This document shows, in pieces, positions 17,023 through 25,664 of a DNA stretch of 45,811 nt. The translations under genes and the position numbers were made by a program. Source of the stretch: Clostridia bacterium. Its GTDB lineage: Bacteria; Bacillota; Clostridia; RGIG6154. Under the pieces are notes generated by a model. The model saw nothing but the letters and a program-made list of their open reading frames with translations, was not told where the DNA came from and did no database searches. Location: contig JAFQQW010000005.1 of the NCBI GenBank assembly GCA_017410375.1, positions 1 to 45,811 of the forward strand. Direction: 5' to 3'. Each line of letters starts with the position of its first letter. The first letter of the stretch is position 1.

Positions 17023-19017
17023 ATGGAACTGTTGGCACCCGCAGGCTCGTTTGAAGCCTTAAAAGCAGCTGTAAGCGCCGGTGCAGATGCGGTGTATTTT
17101 GGCGGAACGGCATTCAATGCCAGAGTGTTCGGCAAAAATTTTACCGATGAAGAGGTTGTGCAGGCTGCATCATATTGCCGCAGGTTTGGTGTTAAGGCAT
17201 ATCTGACCTTAAATACATTGGTGTCCGACCAGGAAAAAGACGGACTGGATGCCTTTTTACAGATGATAAACGATTCTTGCATTGATGGCTTGATTGTGCA
17301 GGATTTGGGTCTTGCAAGAATGCTGAGACGTATTTTACCCGACCTTCCCATTCACGCCAGCACACAAATGACAATTTGTAATTTAGACGGTGTAAAAACC
17401 GCCGCGGAAATGGGCTTTTCGAGGGTGGTACTGTCCAGAGAATTGCCTGCATCCGAAATTGAATATATCACGAAAAACTCTCCCGTGGAGATTGAAGCTT
17501 TTATTCACGGCGCTCTTTGCATGTGCTATTCGGGACAGTGCTATTTAAGCAGTGTTATTGGTGAACGAAGCGGTAATCGTGGAAAATGTGCACAGCCCTG
17601 CCGTAAAGCCTACGGGAACGGCTATGAGCTTAGCCTTAAGGATTTGTGTATGGCAGAAGATTTTGTTTCGTTTATGCAAACGGGTGTGCATTCGCTGAAA
17701 ATAGAAGGCAGAATGAAATCGCCTGCGTATGTGGCAGGGGTGGTTTCGGTCTACCGGAAGCTGATTGACCAAAACCGCAATGCAACGCCTGAGGAAATGC
17801 AGTTCTTGGCAGAGCTTTTCTCCAGAGAGGGCTTTACAAACGGATATTATAAAGATAAAACAGGCAGGCAGATGTTTGGCATTCGTACCGAGCAGGACAA
17901 GGCACAAAGCCGTGAGGCGGAAGTGGAAATCCCTGAAAAGAAGATTAAAATCAACGCAAGCTTTACGGCGGGAAAAGATGAGCCGATGAAGCTGATGTTT
18001 TATAACGAAACCCATTGTGCCGAAGCGGTAGGGGATATTCCGCTGATCGCGGAGAAAAACGAAACCTCTGTGTCGGATTGTGAAAAACAGCTTTCAAAGC
18101 TTGGCAATACCGATTTTGTGATGGATACTTTGCAATGCGATATAGAAAAGGGCTTGTTTATACCTGTTGGCGCGTTAAACCGCCTGCGTCGTGCGTGTGT
18201 GGAAGCCTTTGAGGCGGAATTGACAAAAAAAGAGCCGAGACGCTTTTTGGCTTCATTGCCGGCTGTTTTGGAGGTGGCACAGACCGGGCGGAAAATTGCG
18301 GTTTGCAATACCAAAGAGCAAGCTGAGGCGATAGCGGGTTATGTAGATGAAATCCGCCTGCCACTTCATCTGATTGACCGAAATTACGGCGAAAAAACCG
18401 CTGTTTTATTGCCCTTTGTGATTTGGGACAGAGAGTGGAAACGGGTAGAAGAAAAGCTGGAGCTTGTAAAAGCGTTTGGAATTACCAAAGCAGTCTGCCG
18501 GAATATCGGACAGCTTGCAAGGGCGAAAGAAAAAGGTTTTTTAGTTGCAACAGATACGGGGCTGAATGTATTCAACAGCGAAAGCATTTTAATGCTTAAG
18601 GAGTTGGGCGTGAGCGAGGTAACTCTTTCTATGGAAGCCAATGCCGGTCAGATTCGGGATATGAAAAAAGCATTGCCCGCTTCGACGGTGGTGTACGGAC
18701 GGTATCCTGTTATGGTGATGCAAAATTGTATTATGAAGAACAAAAATGCGTGCATTGATTTTAAGGGGTACGGGCTGTTAAAGGATGAAACCGACCGTGC
18801 GTTTCCTGTGTTTTGCGAGATGCCCCATCGAAATGTGATTTACAACGCGTGTCCGCTGTATATCGGGGATAAAGAAAAGCTTTTGCCTGATACCGATCAT
18901 GTTTTTCTGTTTACAACAGAAAGCGGAGCAGAGGCGAAGCGGATTTTAACCATGTATGAAAACGGGGAGACGGCAGAGTTTGCCTTTACCCGTGGATTTT
19001 ATAACAAAAAAGTTTAA
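17023..19017 (+). CDS. U32-family protein, RlhA-like RNA hydroxylation factor (664 aa)
   Basis: The N-terminal U32 domain ('MELLAPAGSFEALKAAVSAG', 'ADAVYFGG') carries the family signature 'EAFIHGALCMCYSGQC' (about residues 158-173) and a following 'GKCAQPCR' cysteine cluster. A C-terminal DUF3656/collagenase-like region extends it to the size of E. coli RlhA (YdcP) rather than the shorter TrhP. U32 proteins were named as collagenases. RlhA and TrhP are now known to be needed for prephenate-dependent hydroxylation of 23S rRNA C2501 and of tRNA U34. I chose the ATG at 17023 because an AAGGCGGTGGAG ribosome site precedes it and the conserved N-terminus starts there. The VOC gene follows after 15 nt. 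Confidence 0.9.
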   Translation: MELLAPAGSFEALKAAVSAGADAVYFGGTAFNARVFGKNFTDEEVVQAASYCRRFGVKAYLTLNTLVSDQEKDGLDAFLQMINDSCIDGLIVQDLGLARMLRRILPDLPIHASTQMTICNLDGVKTAAEMGFSRVVLSRELPASEIEYITKNSPVEIEAFIHGALCMCYSGQCYLSSVIGERSGNRGKCAQPCRKAYGNGYELSLKDLCMAEDFVSFMQTGVHSLKIEGRMKSPAYVAGVVSVYRKLIDQNRNATPEEMQFLAELFSREGFTNGYYKDKTGRQMFGIRTEQDKAQSREAEVEIPEKKIKINASFTAGKDEPMKLMFYNETHCAEAVGDIPLIAEKNETSVSDCEKQLSKLGNTDFVMDTLQCDIEKGLFIPVGALNRLRRACVEAFEAELTKKEPRRFLASLPAVLEVAQTGRKIAVCNTKEQAEAIAGYVDEIRLPLHLIDRNYGEKTAVLLPFVIWDREWKRVEEKLELVKAFGITKAVCRNIGQLARAKEKGFLVATDTGLNVFNSESILMLKELGVSEVTLSMEANAGQIRDMKKALPASTVVYGRYPVMVMQNCIMKNKNACIDFKGYGLLKDETDRAFPVFCEMPHRNVIYNACPLYIGDKEKLLPDTDHVFLFTTESGAEAKRILTMYENGETAEFAFTRGFYNKKV

Positions 19018-19032
19018 GGAGGATTTACTAAA

Positions 19033-19452
19033 ATGGCAAATCAGGTAGTTGAAAATTGCGGATTTCATCATATTGCACTTTCCGCATCGGATTTTGAAAA
19101 ATCTTTAAAATTTTATACCGAGGGCTTGGGCTTTACGGTGTATCGCAGTTGGATTGCAGGGTCGGGTAAGAAAATTGCACTTCTTGACATGGGTAACGGC
19201 AACTGCATTGAGCTGTTTTCGGACGGAGAAAAGGCGGAATACCCGGCAGAGCCTGCAGGAAGCTATTTTCACCTGGCATTAAACACTACAGATGCGAAGT
19301 CGGCTTATGAAAAGGCGATCGCTTACGGTGCACCGTCTCATAAAGCACCTGCAGAATACACCTTGCCGGCACAGCCTCCCATTGAAGCGGTTATTGCTTT
19401 CGTAAAGGGTCCTGACGGTGAACTGATTGAATTTTTTCAGCAGATGAACTGA
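19033..19452 (+). CDS. VOC superfamily (glyoxalase-like) protein (139 aa)
   Basis: This is a single vicinal-oxygen-chelate domain of two beta-alpha-beta-beta-beta modules. Likely metal ligands are visible: His in 'FHHIALSASD', Glu in 'CIELFS', His in 'YFHLAL' and Glu in 'LIEFFQ'. Family members include glyoxalase I, dioxygenases and fosfomycin-resistance proteins. The substrate cannot be told here. The ribosome site AAGGAGG lies just after the U32 stop codon, so the two genes are probably cotranscribed. Confidence 0.88.
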   Translation: MANQVVENCGFHHIALSASDFEKSLKFYTEGLGFTVYRSWIAGSGKKIALLDMGNGNCIELFSDGEKAEYPAEPAGSYFHLALNTTDAKSAYEKAIAYGAPSHKAPAEYTLPAQPPIEAVIAFVKGPDGELIEFFQQMN

Positions 19453-19454
19453 TA

Positions 19455-19490
19455 TAAAAAAACCAAGTGCGATTGCACTTGGTTTTTTGT
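19455..19490. terminator. Bidirectional terminator
   Basis: A 10-bp stem (aaccaagtgc/gcacttggtt, 19461-19470 and 19475-19484) has an A-run before it and a T-run after it. It separates the convergent VOC (+) and M23 peptidase (-) genes. Confidence 0.92.
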
Positions 19491-20687
19491 TTACGGCGTA
19501 ATTGAAATTGTTTTGGTATCGGGATTCCAGTCAATTTGCGCACCGAGCGCTTCACATATGAAGCGGACAGGTACATAGGTTCTGTTGTTTTCTATGAATG
19601 CAGGGCTGTCAAGCACCACCTGCGAATCATTGACACGCGCCACATTGGAATCAATATAAATGTTGATTTGTATGCCGTCCTTGACTACGATGGTTGTGTC
19701 GGGGGCAGAGGCATCCCAGTAAAGGGTTGCACCTAGGCTTTCAGAAAGTAAGCGAACCGGAATCATGGTTCTGCCCTCTACGATAATGGGCGCAGAGTCG
19801 GTTTCCTGACTTTTGCCGAAAACATGGGCGTGCGGAACGCCGACTGTTAAAAATATTTTTGAATTTATATCCACAGGGGAAACGGTCGGAGACAGGCTTT
19901 GATTCAAACAGATTTCATTTAATCTGGCAATGGTGCCGGGACCTGCAATGCCGTCAATTTCCAATCCGTGGAGCTGTTGAAACAGTTTAACCAGCTCTTC
20001 TGTAGAAGGACCAAATTCACCGTCTGCCGGAAGATTGGTTCCCATTGCTAAGTTCAGAGAGGATTGCAGCTGGGAAACAATGTCGCCATTCTGTCCGATT
20101 TCCAGCATCTGATTGGTATAAAGAATTTGCGCAGAATCGTAGGCATATGATTCCTCGGAATAGTCATATTCCAAAGATTCGGAAAAGGGAGCGGAGCTTC
20201 CTAAATAGGTGTGTCTTTCGTCGATATTTATCGGCATGGGATTGACTTCCTCGCCGTTTAATTTAATGTCAAAGTGCAGATGCGGTCCTGTAGAATTTCC
20301 TGTGTTGCCTGCATATCCAATGATTTGTCCGCGCTCGACATATCCGTCTTCAATGGCGATGCTGTCCAAATGCATATAACGGGAAATGTATCCGTTACCG
20401 TGGTCAATGGAAACAAAGTTTCCGGCAGTACCATAGTTTGGATAGGTGGTTGCATAACCACTTTTGGTTGCTACAATCGGTTTGCCGGTAATATTGCCGA
20501 CGCCGGTGGAATCCACATCAATGCCCTGATGCCAGCCTCTGTTTCTCTGTCCGTAGCCGGAGCTGATATTATAATAGTGCTGAACCGGCCAGAGCCAGCT
20601 TTCTTCTGCATGTATTGGTATTGGGAGTATTGTGAGTGAAATTAAAATTGTGCAAAGCACCAATACCGGGCGCATAAATTTTCTCAT
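19491..20687 (-). CDS. Secreted M23 peptidase with PG-binding and copper-amine-oxidase-like domains (398 aa)
   Basis: A signal peptide (residues 1-26, ending 'IPIHAEE') is followed by an M23/LytM zinc endopeptidase domain with intact ligands in 'HQGIDVD' and 'PHLHFD'. A peptidoglycan_binding_1 repeat follows ('LQSSLNLAMG', 'DGEFGPSTEELVKLFQ'). The C-terminus is a copper-amine-oxidase N-terminal-like domain ('MIPVRLLSESLGATLYWD' and 'YVPVRFICEALGAQIDW'), common in Clostridia wall proteins. It probably cuts peptide cross-links in peptidoglycan. I chose the ATG at 20687 because GGAGG lies 5 nt upstream and a signal peptide starts there. The open frame runs a further 103 codons upstream, but through a promoter and a repeat element. 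Confidence 0.93.
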   Translation of the reverse strand: MRKFMRPVLVLCTILISLTILPIPIHAEESWLWPVQHYYNISSGYGQRNRGWHQGIDVDSTGVGNITGKPIVATKSGYATTYPNYGTAGNFVSIDHGNGYISRYMHLDSIAIEDGYVERGQIIGYAGNTGNSTGPHLHFDIKLNGEEVNPMPINIDERHTYLGSSAPFSESLEYDYSEESYAYDSAQILYTNQMLEIGQNGDIVSQLQSSLNLAMGTNLPADGEFGPSTEELVKLFQQLHGLEIDGIAGPGTIARLNEICLNQSLSPTVSPVDINSKIFLTVGVPHAHVFGKSQETDSAPIIVEGRTMIPVRLLSESLGATLYWDASAPDTTIVVKDGIQINIYIDSNVARVNDSQVVLDSPAFIENNRTYVPVRFICEALGAQIDWNPDTKTISITP

Positions 20688-20724
20688 AAAAACCTCCTGC
20701 TTTTGCAATGTGTCCGGTAAGTGC

Positions 20725-20753
20725 AGTATAGCATAAATGTCATTTTTTGTCAA
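20725..20753 (-). promoter_or_regulatory. Promoter of the M23 peptidase gene
   Basis: On the minus strand TTGACA (20748-20753) and TATACT (20725-20730) are spaced by 17 nt, about 38 nt upstream of the start codon. The -35 box sits 6 bp from the edge of the 251-bp repeat element. Confidence 0.85.
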
Positions 20754-20759
20754 ATAAAA

Positions 20760-21010
20760 GGGAATGTAAAAAAAGTCCGGATCGCAAAAACGCGAGTATA
20801 AAGGCGAACAAAGTTTGTGCAAACGCACGAGAAAGACACGAAATGAAGAAAACACGCAAAATTTTGCGTGTTTTCTTTTGATAAATGCGTTTTTGCTATG
20901 AACAAACTTCGCCTCTCGACGTACCTTTGTACGCCTTCGGGTAACCCCAAACCGCGCTATATCGCGGTTTGGGCTCAGTTTGTCCATTCCGAACATTTTT
21001 TCCTATTCCC
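20760..21010. repeat. MITE-like palindromic repeat element, full copy (~251 bp)
   Basis: The element is bounded by imperfect inverted ends: gggaatgtaaaaaaagtccg from 20760, and the reverse complement of 20988-21010. A perfect 30-bp palindrome with 15-bp arms occupies 20847-20876. The arms flanking it are further inverted copies (a 'ggcgaacaaagtttgt' stretch near 20803 against one near 20905), and there is a second hairpin at 20946-20973 (ccaaaccgcg/cgcggtttgg). TAAAA occurs immediately on both sides and may be a target duplication. A related copy starts at 45568. It fills the 339-bp gap between the M23 gene and the capD-like gene and may also act as their boundary or terminator. Confidence 0.7.
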
Positions 21011-21026
21011 TAAAAAAGGGCTGTAA

Positions 21027-22895
21027 TTAGTTATTGGCAGGTTTGAAGGTGGGGACTAAATCCATGAGCAATTCACGGGTTTTTTGTTCGTCCTGTGCAT
21101 GGGCTGCGGTGTAAAGCGCTTCTAACTTCGGCTTCAATTCCTCAAATTCTGCAAAAGAGGGCTTGCCGATGAAAATCTTGTTGTGCGCGGTTTGTCCTAA
21201 GCCTTCCTCGGACATTAAAAGCTCTTCATAAAGCTTTTCACCGGGTCTTAGACCGGTAATCTGAATGTCGATATCTTCATAAGGCACATAGCCCGAAAGC
21301 TTAATCATGTTCATTGCCAGGTCATAAATTTTAACCGGCTGTCCCATGTCCAGTACAAAGATTTCACCACCCTTTGCATAAAGGGATGCCTGAAGCACCA
21401 GTTGTGCGGCTTCGGGGATAGTCATAAAGAAGCGGGTAATCTCCTTGTGTGTCAGTGTTACCGGACCGCCCCGGGCAATCTGACGCTTAAACAACGGAAT
21501 AACCGAGCCGTTTGAACCAAGCACGTTGCCGAAACGAACTGCAACAAAGTTGGTGGAACTTATCTTCTGGTATGCCTGCACAATGATTTCGCAAAGACGT
21601 TTGGTGGCACCCATAACGTTGGTTGGGTTTACCGCCTTGTCTGTGGAAATCATGACAAATTTCGGAATATTGTTTTGCGCCGCACACTGTACCATATTCA
21701 AGGTGCCGAACACATTGTTCTTTATGGCTTCGCAGGGAGAATCCTCCATAAGCGGAACATGCTTGTGTGCCGCTGCGTGGAAAATGACCGAAGGCTTGTA
21801 CTGCTTGCAGATGGAGTCCATGCGGTCTTTATCCCGAACAGAAGCAATGAGTGTTTTAATGTTTAAATCGGGATACAGATATAAAAGCTCATTGGTAAGG
21901 TCATAGGCATTGTTTTCATAAATGTCAACAATAATCAGCTGAGAGGGTTCATAAACGGCAATCTGTTTGCAAAGCTCGCTGCCGATAGAACCACCACCGC
22001 CGGTTACCATAACCACTTTTCCGCCGAGACTGTCTTTTAAAGCGCCATTATCTAAGACAATCGGGCTTCTGGGGAGTAAGTCCTCAATCTGCACGTCGCG
22101 GATGCGCTTGGCAAGACTTTTGTCGGGCGAAGAAATAATCTGATCCAGACTGGGAACAATCTTAACCTTACATTCGGTCTGATTACAAAGGTTTAAAATT
22201 TCCTTTGTGGTTTCCTCGTCAGCCGAGGGGATTGCATATAAAATATTGGTGATTTCTTTTTCTTCACAGATTCTTTTGATGTCGGAAATACGACCCAAAA
22301 CCTCGACACCTTTAATGGTCATACCAAGCTTAGACGGATCGTCATCCACAAAGCCGATAACATTATAATTAAGCTTGGTATTGATGCTCACTTCCCGGGC
22401 AACAATCTGACCTGCCTCGCCTGCACCTACAATTAAAAGACGATTACTGCTCTTTTTGTTGCCGTGCTTTTTGACAATGCGGACTGCCATGCGGTGATAC
22501 ATATGTAACAGTGCGCGGGTGAAGCAGGAGAGTACCGCACATAAAAGAGTAGCGGTAAAAATATGATCGGTGGGTAAAAATACAGATTTCGGGATAATGG
22601 AAAGCGGAATCATGGGGAACAGAATGAAAAGCGTTGAGAACAAAAGCTTTGCAAAATCCGTAAACCCTGCAGTTTGCCAGTATTTTTTGTATACGCCTGA
22701 AAGCAGGAAAAAGCAAATCTGGAAAAATAGCAGAGCAAGTGCCGTATACACAATTTTGTACACAGAGATTTTATCGGCAAAGTCCAGACCGTACAGTAAG
22801 ATTTCCAAACCGAGGACACTGCAGATTGTACCGATGATATCAGCAATGACAAAAAGAGTGGTAATCAGCACCTGGCTTAAATAGAATTTTTTCAT
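21027..22895 (-). CDS. Membrane-bound nucleoside-diphosphate-sugar 4,6-dehydratase, CapD/WbpM-like (622 aa)
   Basis: This is the large form of the polysaccharide-biosynthesis SDR enzymes. Four or so N-terminal transmembrane helices (about residues 10-130) are followed by a CoA-binding-like Rossmann domain ('LLIVGAGEAGQIV') and a catalytic extended-SDR domain with 'VMVTGGGGSIGSEL'. The active site 'MISTDKAVNPTNVMGATK' shows the Ser-Met-Lys triad (Met in place of Tyr) known from PglF and WbpM, which convert UDP-GlcNAc to the 4-keto-6-deoxy sugar used for surface glycans. The exact substrate is inferred. It stands alone, with its own promoter and a GGAGTG ribosome site. Confidence 0.93.
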   Translation of the reverse strand: MKKFYLSQVLITTLFVIADIIGTICSVLGLEILLYGLDFADKISVYKIVYTALALLFFQICFFLLSGVYKKYWQTAGFTDFAKLLFSTLFILFPMIPLSIIPKSVFLPTDHIFTATLLCAVLSCFTRALLHMYHRMAVRIVKKHGNKKSSNRLLIVGAGEAGQIVAREVSINTKLNYNVIGFVDDDPSKLGMTIKGVEVLGRISDIKRICEEKEITNILYAIPSADEETTKEILNLCNQTECKVKIVPSLDQIISSPDKSLAKRIRDVQIEDLLPRSPIVLDNGALKDSLGGKVVMVTGGGGSIGSELCKQIAVYEPSQLIIVDIYENNAYDLTNELLYLYPDLNIKTLIASVRDKDRMDSICKQYKPSVIFHAAAHKHVPLMEDSPCEAIKNNVFGTLNMVQCAAQNNIPKFVMISTDKAVNPTNVMGATKRLCEIIVQAYQKISSTNFVAVRFGNVLGSNGSVIPLFKRQIARGGPVTLTHKEITRFFMTIPEAAQLVLQASLYAKGGEIFVLDMGQPVKIYDLAMNMIKLSGYVPYEDIDIQITGLRPGEKLYEELLMSEEGLGQTAHNKIFIGKPSFAEFEELKPKLEALYTAAHAQDEQKTRELLMDLVPTFKPANN

Positions 22896-22931
22896 ATATA
22901 TATAAACACTCCAATCATTTATCCTAAAAAC

Positions 22932-22960
22932 ATTATATCACTTTCATATGTGAAAGTCAA
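22932..22960 (-). promoter_or_regulatory. Promoter of the capD-like gene with possible operator
   Basis: On the minus strand TTGACT (22955-22960) and TATAAT (22932-22937) are spaced by 17 nt. An inverted repeat (ctttca at 22941-22946, tgaaag at 22951-22956) fills the spacer and overlaps the -35 box, a position suited to a repressor site. Confidence 0.8.
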
Positions 22961-23014
22961 ATACATTTGCAGAATTAAAATTAAGAAAAAAACGCAAAAA
23001 ATGAAATATTTTTC

Positions 23015-23043
23015 TTGACAAACGGAAAAAGATGTGGTATCAT
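23015..23043 (+). promoter_or_regulatory. Promoter of the rplU-rpmA operon
   Basis: A perfect TTGACA (23015-23020) is followed after 17 nt by TATCAT (23038-23043). Confidence 0.87.
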
Positions 23044-23047
23044 TGAG

Positions 23048-23116
23048 TGTAACCGCTCGAAAATGGTTTATGAAGTGCGAAAGCCACCGGTATCGGCGAG
23101 TCTAAAATACAGGAGG
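23048..23116 (+). ncRNA. Ribosomal protein L21 leader (candidate)
   Basis: The ~80-nt 5' leader of rplU contains a short stem (ctcg near 23057 with cgag near 23097) enclosing a second stem (tggttt with aaagcca), and ends at the GGAGGTG ribosome site. This matches the expected place of the L21 leader, an autoregulatory mRNA element of Firmicutes. I call it from position and folding. A covariance-model hit would be needed to confirm. Confidence 0.55.
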
Positions 23117-23126
23117 TGAAACCGTT

Positions 23127-23429
23127 ATGTACGCAATTATCGTAACGGGTGGTAAGCAGTATAAAGTGTCTGAAGGCGATACCTTGTTTATCGAAAAGAA
23201 AGACGTTGCTGTTGATGATACCATTAAGTTTGACGAAGTTCTGGCAGTATCTTCTGATGCAGGATTTACCGTTAATCCCGCAGGCGCTTCTGTTGAAGCG
23301 AAAGTAATTGGCCAGGGTAAGGACAAGAAGATCATTGTTTACAAGTATAAACCGAAAAAGGGTTATCACAAAAAGCAGGGTCACAGACAGCCTTACACAA
23401 AGATTCAGATTGAAAAAATTAACTTTTAA
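23127..23429 (+). CDS. rplU: 50S ribosomal protein L21 (100 aa)
   Basis: The protein starts '[18 protein letters not shown]' and has the conserved '[15 protein letters not shown]' motif near the C-terminus, both diagnostic of bL21. Full length. GGAGGTG lies 8 nt upstream of the ATG. It is the first gene of rplU-rpmA. Confidence 0.98.
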   Translation: MYAIIVTGGKQYKVSEGDTLFIEKKDVAVDDTIKFDEVLAVSSDAGFTVNPAGASVEAKVIGQGKDKKIIVYKYKPKKGYHKKQGHRQPYTKIQIEKINF

Positions 23430-23466
23430 TTAAAGTTTAAGTCGAAAATTTCGGAGGTGAGATTAC

Positions 23467-23724
23467 ATGGCACATAAGAAGGGCGTCGGCAGTACCAAAA
23501 ACGGCAGAGATTCCGAGTCTAAACGCCTTGGCGTTAAGCGTGGCGACGGTCAGCACGTTTTGGCCGGTAACATTCTCGTTAGACAGAGAGGAACCAAAAT
23601 CTATCCCGGTATTAATGTTAAAAAGGGTGGAGACGATACACTGTTTGCCTTGATCGACGGACAGGTTAAGTTCGAAAGAAAAGGTAAAGACAAGAAGCAG
23701 GTTAGTGTATACGCTGCTGAATAA
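23467..23724 (+). CDS. rpmA: 50S ribosomal protein L27 (85 aa)
   Basis: The sequence '[24 protein letters not shown]' is bL27, whose N-terminus reaches the peptidyl-transferase centre. Many Firmicutes make L27 with a ~9-residue extension removed by the protease Prp, encoded between rplU and rpmA. Here the protein starts directly with the mature-like N-terminus. GGAGGTG precedes this ATG, and only 37 nt separate it from rplU, so prp is absent at this place. Confidence 0.98.
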   Translation: MAHKKGVGSTKNGRDSESKRLGVKRGDGQHVLAGNILVRQRGTKIYPGINVKKGGDDTLFALIDGQVKFERKGKDKKQVSVYAAE

Positions 23725-23736
23725 TGAAACTGCAAG

Positions 23737-23768
23737 GTGCCGATACTTTATAGTACCGGCACTTTTTA
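23737..23768 (+). terminator. Terminator or attenuator between rpmA and obg
   Basis: The stem gtgccg-a-tac/gta-c-cggcac has one A-C mismatch and a TTATA-type loop, and is followed by TTTTT. It lies 13 nt after rpmA, so obg and later genes probably get only part of the ribosomal-operon transcript. Confidence 0.65.
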
Positions 23769-23799
23769 CTTTGAAAATATAGGAAAGGAGCGGATAAAA

Positions 23800-25068
23800 A
23801 TGTTTATTGACAGAGCGAAAATTTTAGTAAAAGCCGGAAAAGGCGGCGATGGAAGCATGTCTTTTCACAGAGAAAAGTATATTGCATCCGGCGGTCCTGA
23901 CGGCGGCGACGGCGGTAACGGCGGCGACGTAATTTTTGTGGCGGATAATCAGCTGTCCACTCTTCTGGATTTTAAATATAAGAAAAAGTACCTGGCGGAA
24001 AACGGTGGGGACGGTACTGCGGGCAAATGTCACGGTAAAAACGGTGCAAACCTTACCATCAAAGCGCCGATTGGTACGGTGATTAAATACAACGGCGTTA
24101 TTGTTGCCGATTTGAAAGAAAAAGGCGATACCTTTGTAGCGGCAAAAGGCGGCAGAGGCGGTTGGGGCAACGTACATTTTGCAACCGCAACCCGTCAGGC
24201 ACCTAAATTTGCAAAGGTGGGCACTTTAGGGGATGAACGTGAACTGGAGCTTGAATTAAAGCTTCTGGCAGACGTGGGTCTTTTGGGTTTCCCGAATGTG
24301 GGTAAATCCACACTTTTGTCTACCGTAAGTGCTGCAAAGCCTAAAATTGCAAACTATCATTTTACAACGCTTATTCCCAATCTTGGGGTGGTTTCCGCAG
24401 GAGAAGGCGAAAGCTTTGTGGTTGCGGATATTCCGGGATTGATTGAGGGCGCAAGCGAAGGCGCAGGCTTGGGACACGACTTTTTGCGCCATGTAGAGCG
24501 TACCCGTATGCTCATTCATGTTGTGGATGTTTCAGGCATCGAGGGCAGAAATCCCATAGAGGATTTTGACCTGATTAACAAAGAACTTGTGGCATATAAT
24601 CCGGATTTGGCTTCCCGTCCGCAGATTGTGGCGGCAAACAAAACAGATATTTTAACCGATCCCGATATGTACAAAGCTTTCTTGGAAGAAATGGAACGTC
24701 GTGAATACAAAGTTTTTGAAATTTCTGCGGCAACCAAGACAGGTGTAAGAGAGCTTATGGCGTATACTGCGTCCATGCTCAAAGAAATTCCGATTCCTGA
24801 AATTGAAGTGGAAAGCATTGACCATGTGGATTACACCTTTACACCTATGGAAGAATTTACCGTGCGTCGGGAAAATGAAATTTATGTGGTGGAAGGTCCG
24901 TATGTCACAAAGCTGATTAACTCCATTAACTTTGATGATTACGAATCTTTAAGCTATTTCCAGACCATGCTCCGCAAAAAGGGCATCATTGAGGCACTGG
25001 AAAAAGCAGGTATTAAAGAAAATGACATCGTTCGCATGGACGAGTTGGAATTTGAATTTGTATTCTAA
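23800..25068 (+). CDS. obg: GTPase Obg (422 aa)
   Basis: Obg is a conserved GTPase in 50S ribosome assembly and stress control, and is needed for sporulation entry in Bacillus. The glycine-rich OBG fold comes first ('KAGKGGDGSMSFHREKY', 'GGPDGGDGGNGGDV'), then the G domain with 'GFPNVGKST' (about residue 163), 'DIPGLIEGASEG' and 'NKTD', then the C-terminal OCT domain typical of Firmicutes Obg. I chose the ATG at 23800 because AAAGGAG lies upstream and 'MFIDRAKILVKAG' is the conserved start. A longer frame from 23737 overlaps the terminator hairpin. Confidence 0.97.
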   Translation: MFIDRAKILVKAGKGGDGSMSFHREKYIASGGPDGGDGGNGGDVIFVADNQLSTLLDFKYKKKYLAENGGDGTAGKCHGKNGANLTIKAPIGTVIKYNGVIVADLKEKGDTFVAAKGGRGGWGNVHFATATRQAPKFAKVGTLGDERELELELKLLADVGLLGFPNVGKSTLLSTVSAAKPKIANYHFTTLIPNLGVVSAGEGESFVVADIPGLIEGASEGAGLGHDFLRHVERTRMLIHVVDVSGIEGRNPIEDFDLINKELVAYNPDLASRPQIVAANKTDILTDPDMYKAFLEEMERREYKVFEISAATKTGVRELMAYTASMLKEIPIPEIEVESIDHVDYTFTPMEEFTVRRENEIYVVEGPYVTKLINSINFDDYESLSYFQTMLRKKGIIEALEKAGIKENDIVRMDELEFEFVF

Positions 25069-25079
25069 GGCGGTAAGAT

Positions 25080-25664
25080 ATGAATATCGGCATATTTGGC
25101 GGTACATTTAATCCCATTCATAACGGACACATATCCCTTGCTGAGCAGTTGCTCGGCAAGGGCATTTTGGATAAGGTTTTGTTTATGGTTTCCGCCCGTC
25201 CGCCTCATAAAAATGAACCGCAGGTTTCGGCAGAGGCACGCTATGAAATGGTACAGCTTGCTTTGGAGGACAAACCGGGCATGGAGCCTTGCGACATGGA
25301 ATTAAAACGAGAGGGAAACAGCTATACGGTGGATACAATGGAAGCAATTCGTGCAAAATATCCGAAGGATCATATATTTTTTATTATGGGTGCGGATATG
25401 TTTGTGGATTTGCCCCGCTGGAAAGAGCCGGAGCGGTTATTCCGGGAGGTTTCGTTTATTGTTTCGGACAGAAGCGGTGCGTTTTCGGAGACAGAATACC
25501 AAAAAAAGGTAACGGATATTCAGGAAAAATTCAGTCCCAAAGTGCAATTTGTGCCACTTTTGACGCCGGATGTTTCCTCTACCGCACTCAGGTCGGAGGC
25601 GGATTGTACCGAACTGCCTGAAAAGGTGTATGCATATATTAAAAGGAATGGATTGTATGAATGA
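25080..25664 (+). CDS. nadD: Nicotinate-nucleotide adenylyltransferase (194 aa)
   Basis: NadD joins nicotinate mononucleotide and ATP to give deamido-NAD in NAD synthesis. The nucleotidyltransferase signature 'GGTFNPIHNGH' is at residues 7-17, and the second motif 'VSSTALR' is near the C-terminus. Full length. It follows obg by 11 nt and overlaps yqeK by 8 nt, the usual Clostridia order. Confidence 0.97.
   Translation: MNIGIFGGTFNPIHNGHISLAEQLLGKGILDKVLFMVSARPPHKNEPQVSAEARYEMVQLALEDKPGMEPCDMELKREGNSYTVDTMEAIRAKYPKDHIFFIMGADMFVDLPRWKEPERLFREVSFIVSDRSGAFSETEYQKKVTDIQEKFSPKVQFVPLLTPDVSSTALRSEADCTELPEKVYAYIKRNGLYE

Noticed and set aside
20688-20996. N-terminal extension of the M23 peptidase frame to 20996, and a 66-codon frame at 20750-20950
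   Set aside because: Both run through the palindromic repeat (and the extension also through the M23 promoter). The signal peptide and GGAGG support the start at 20687.
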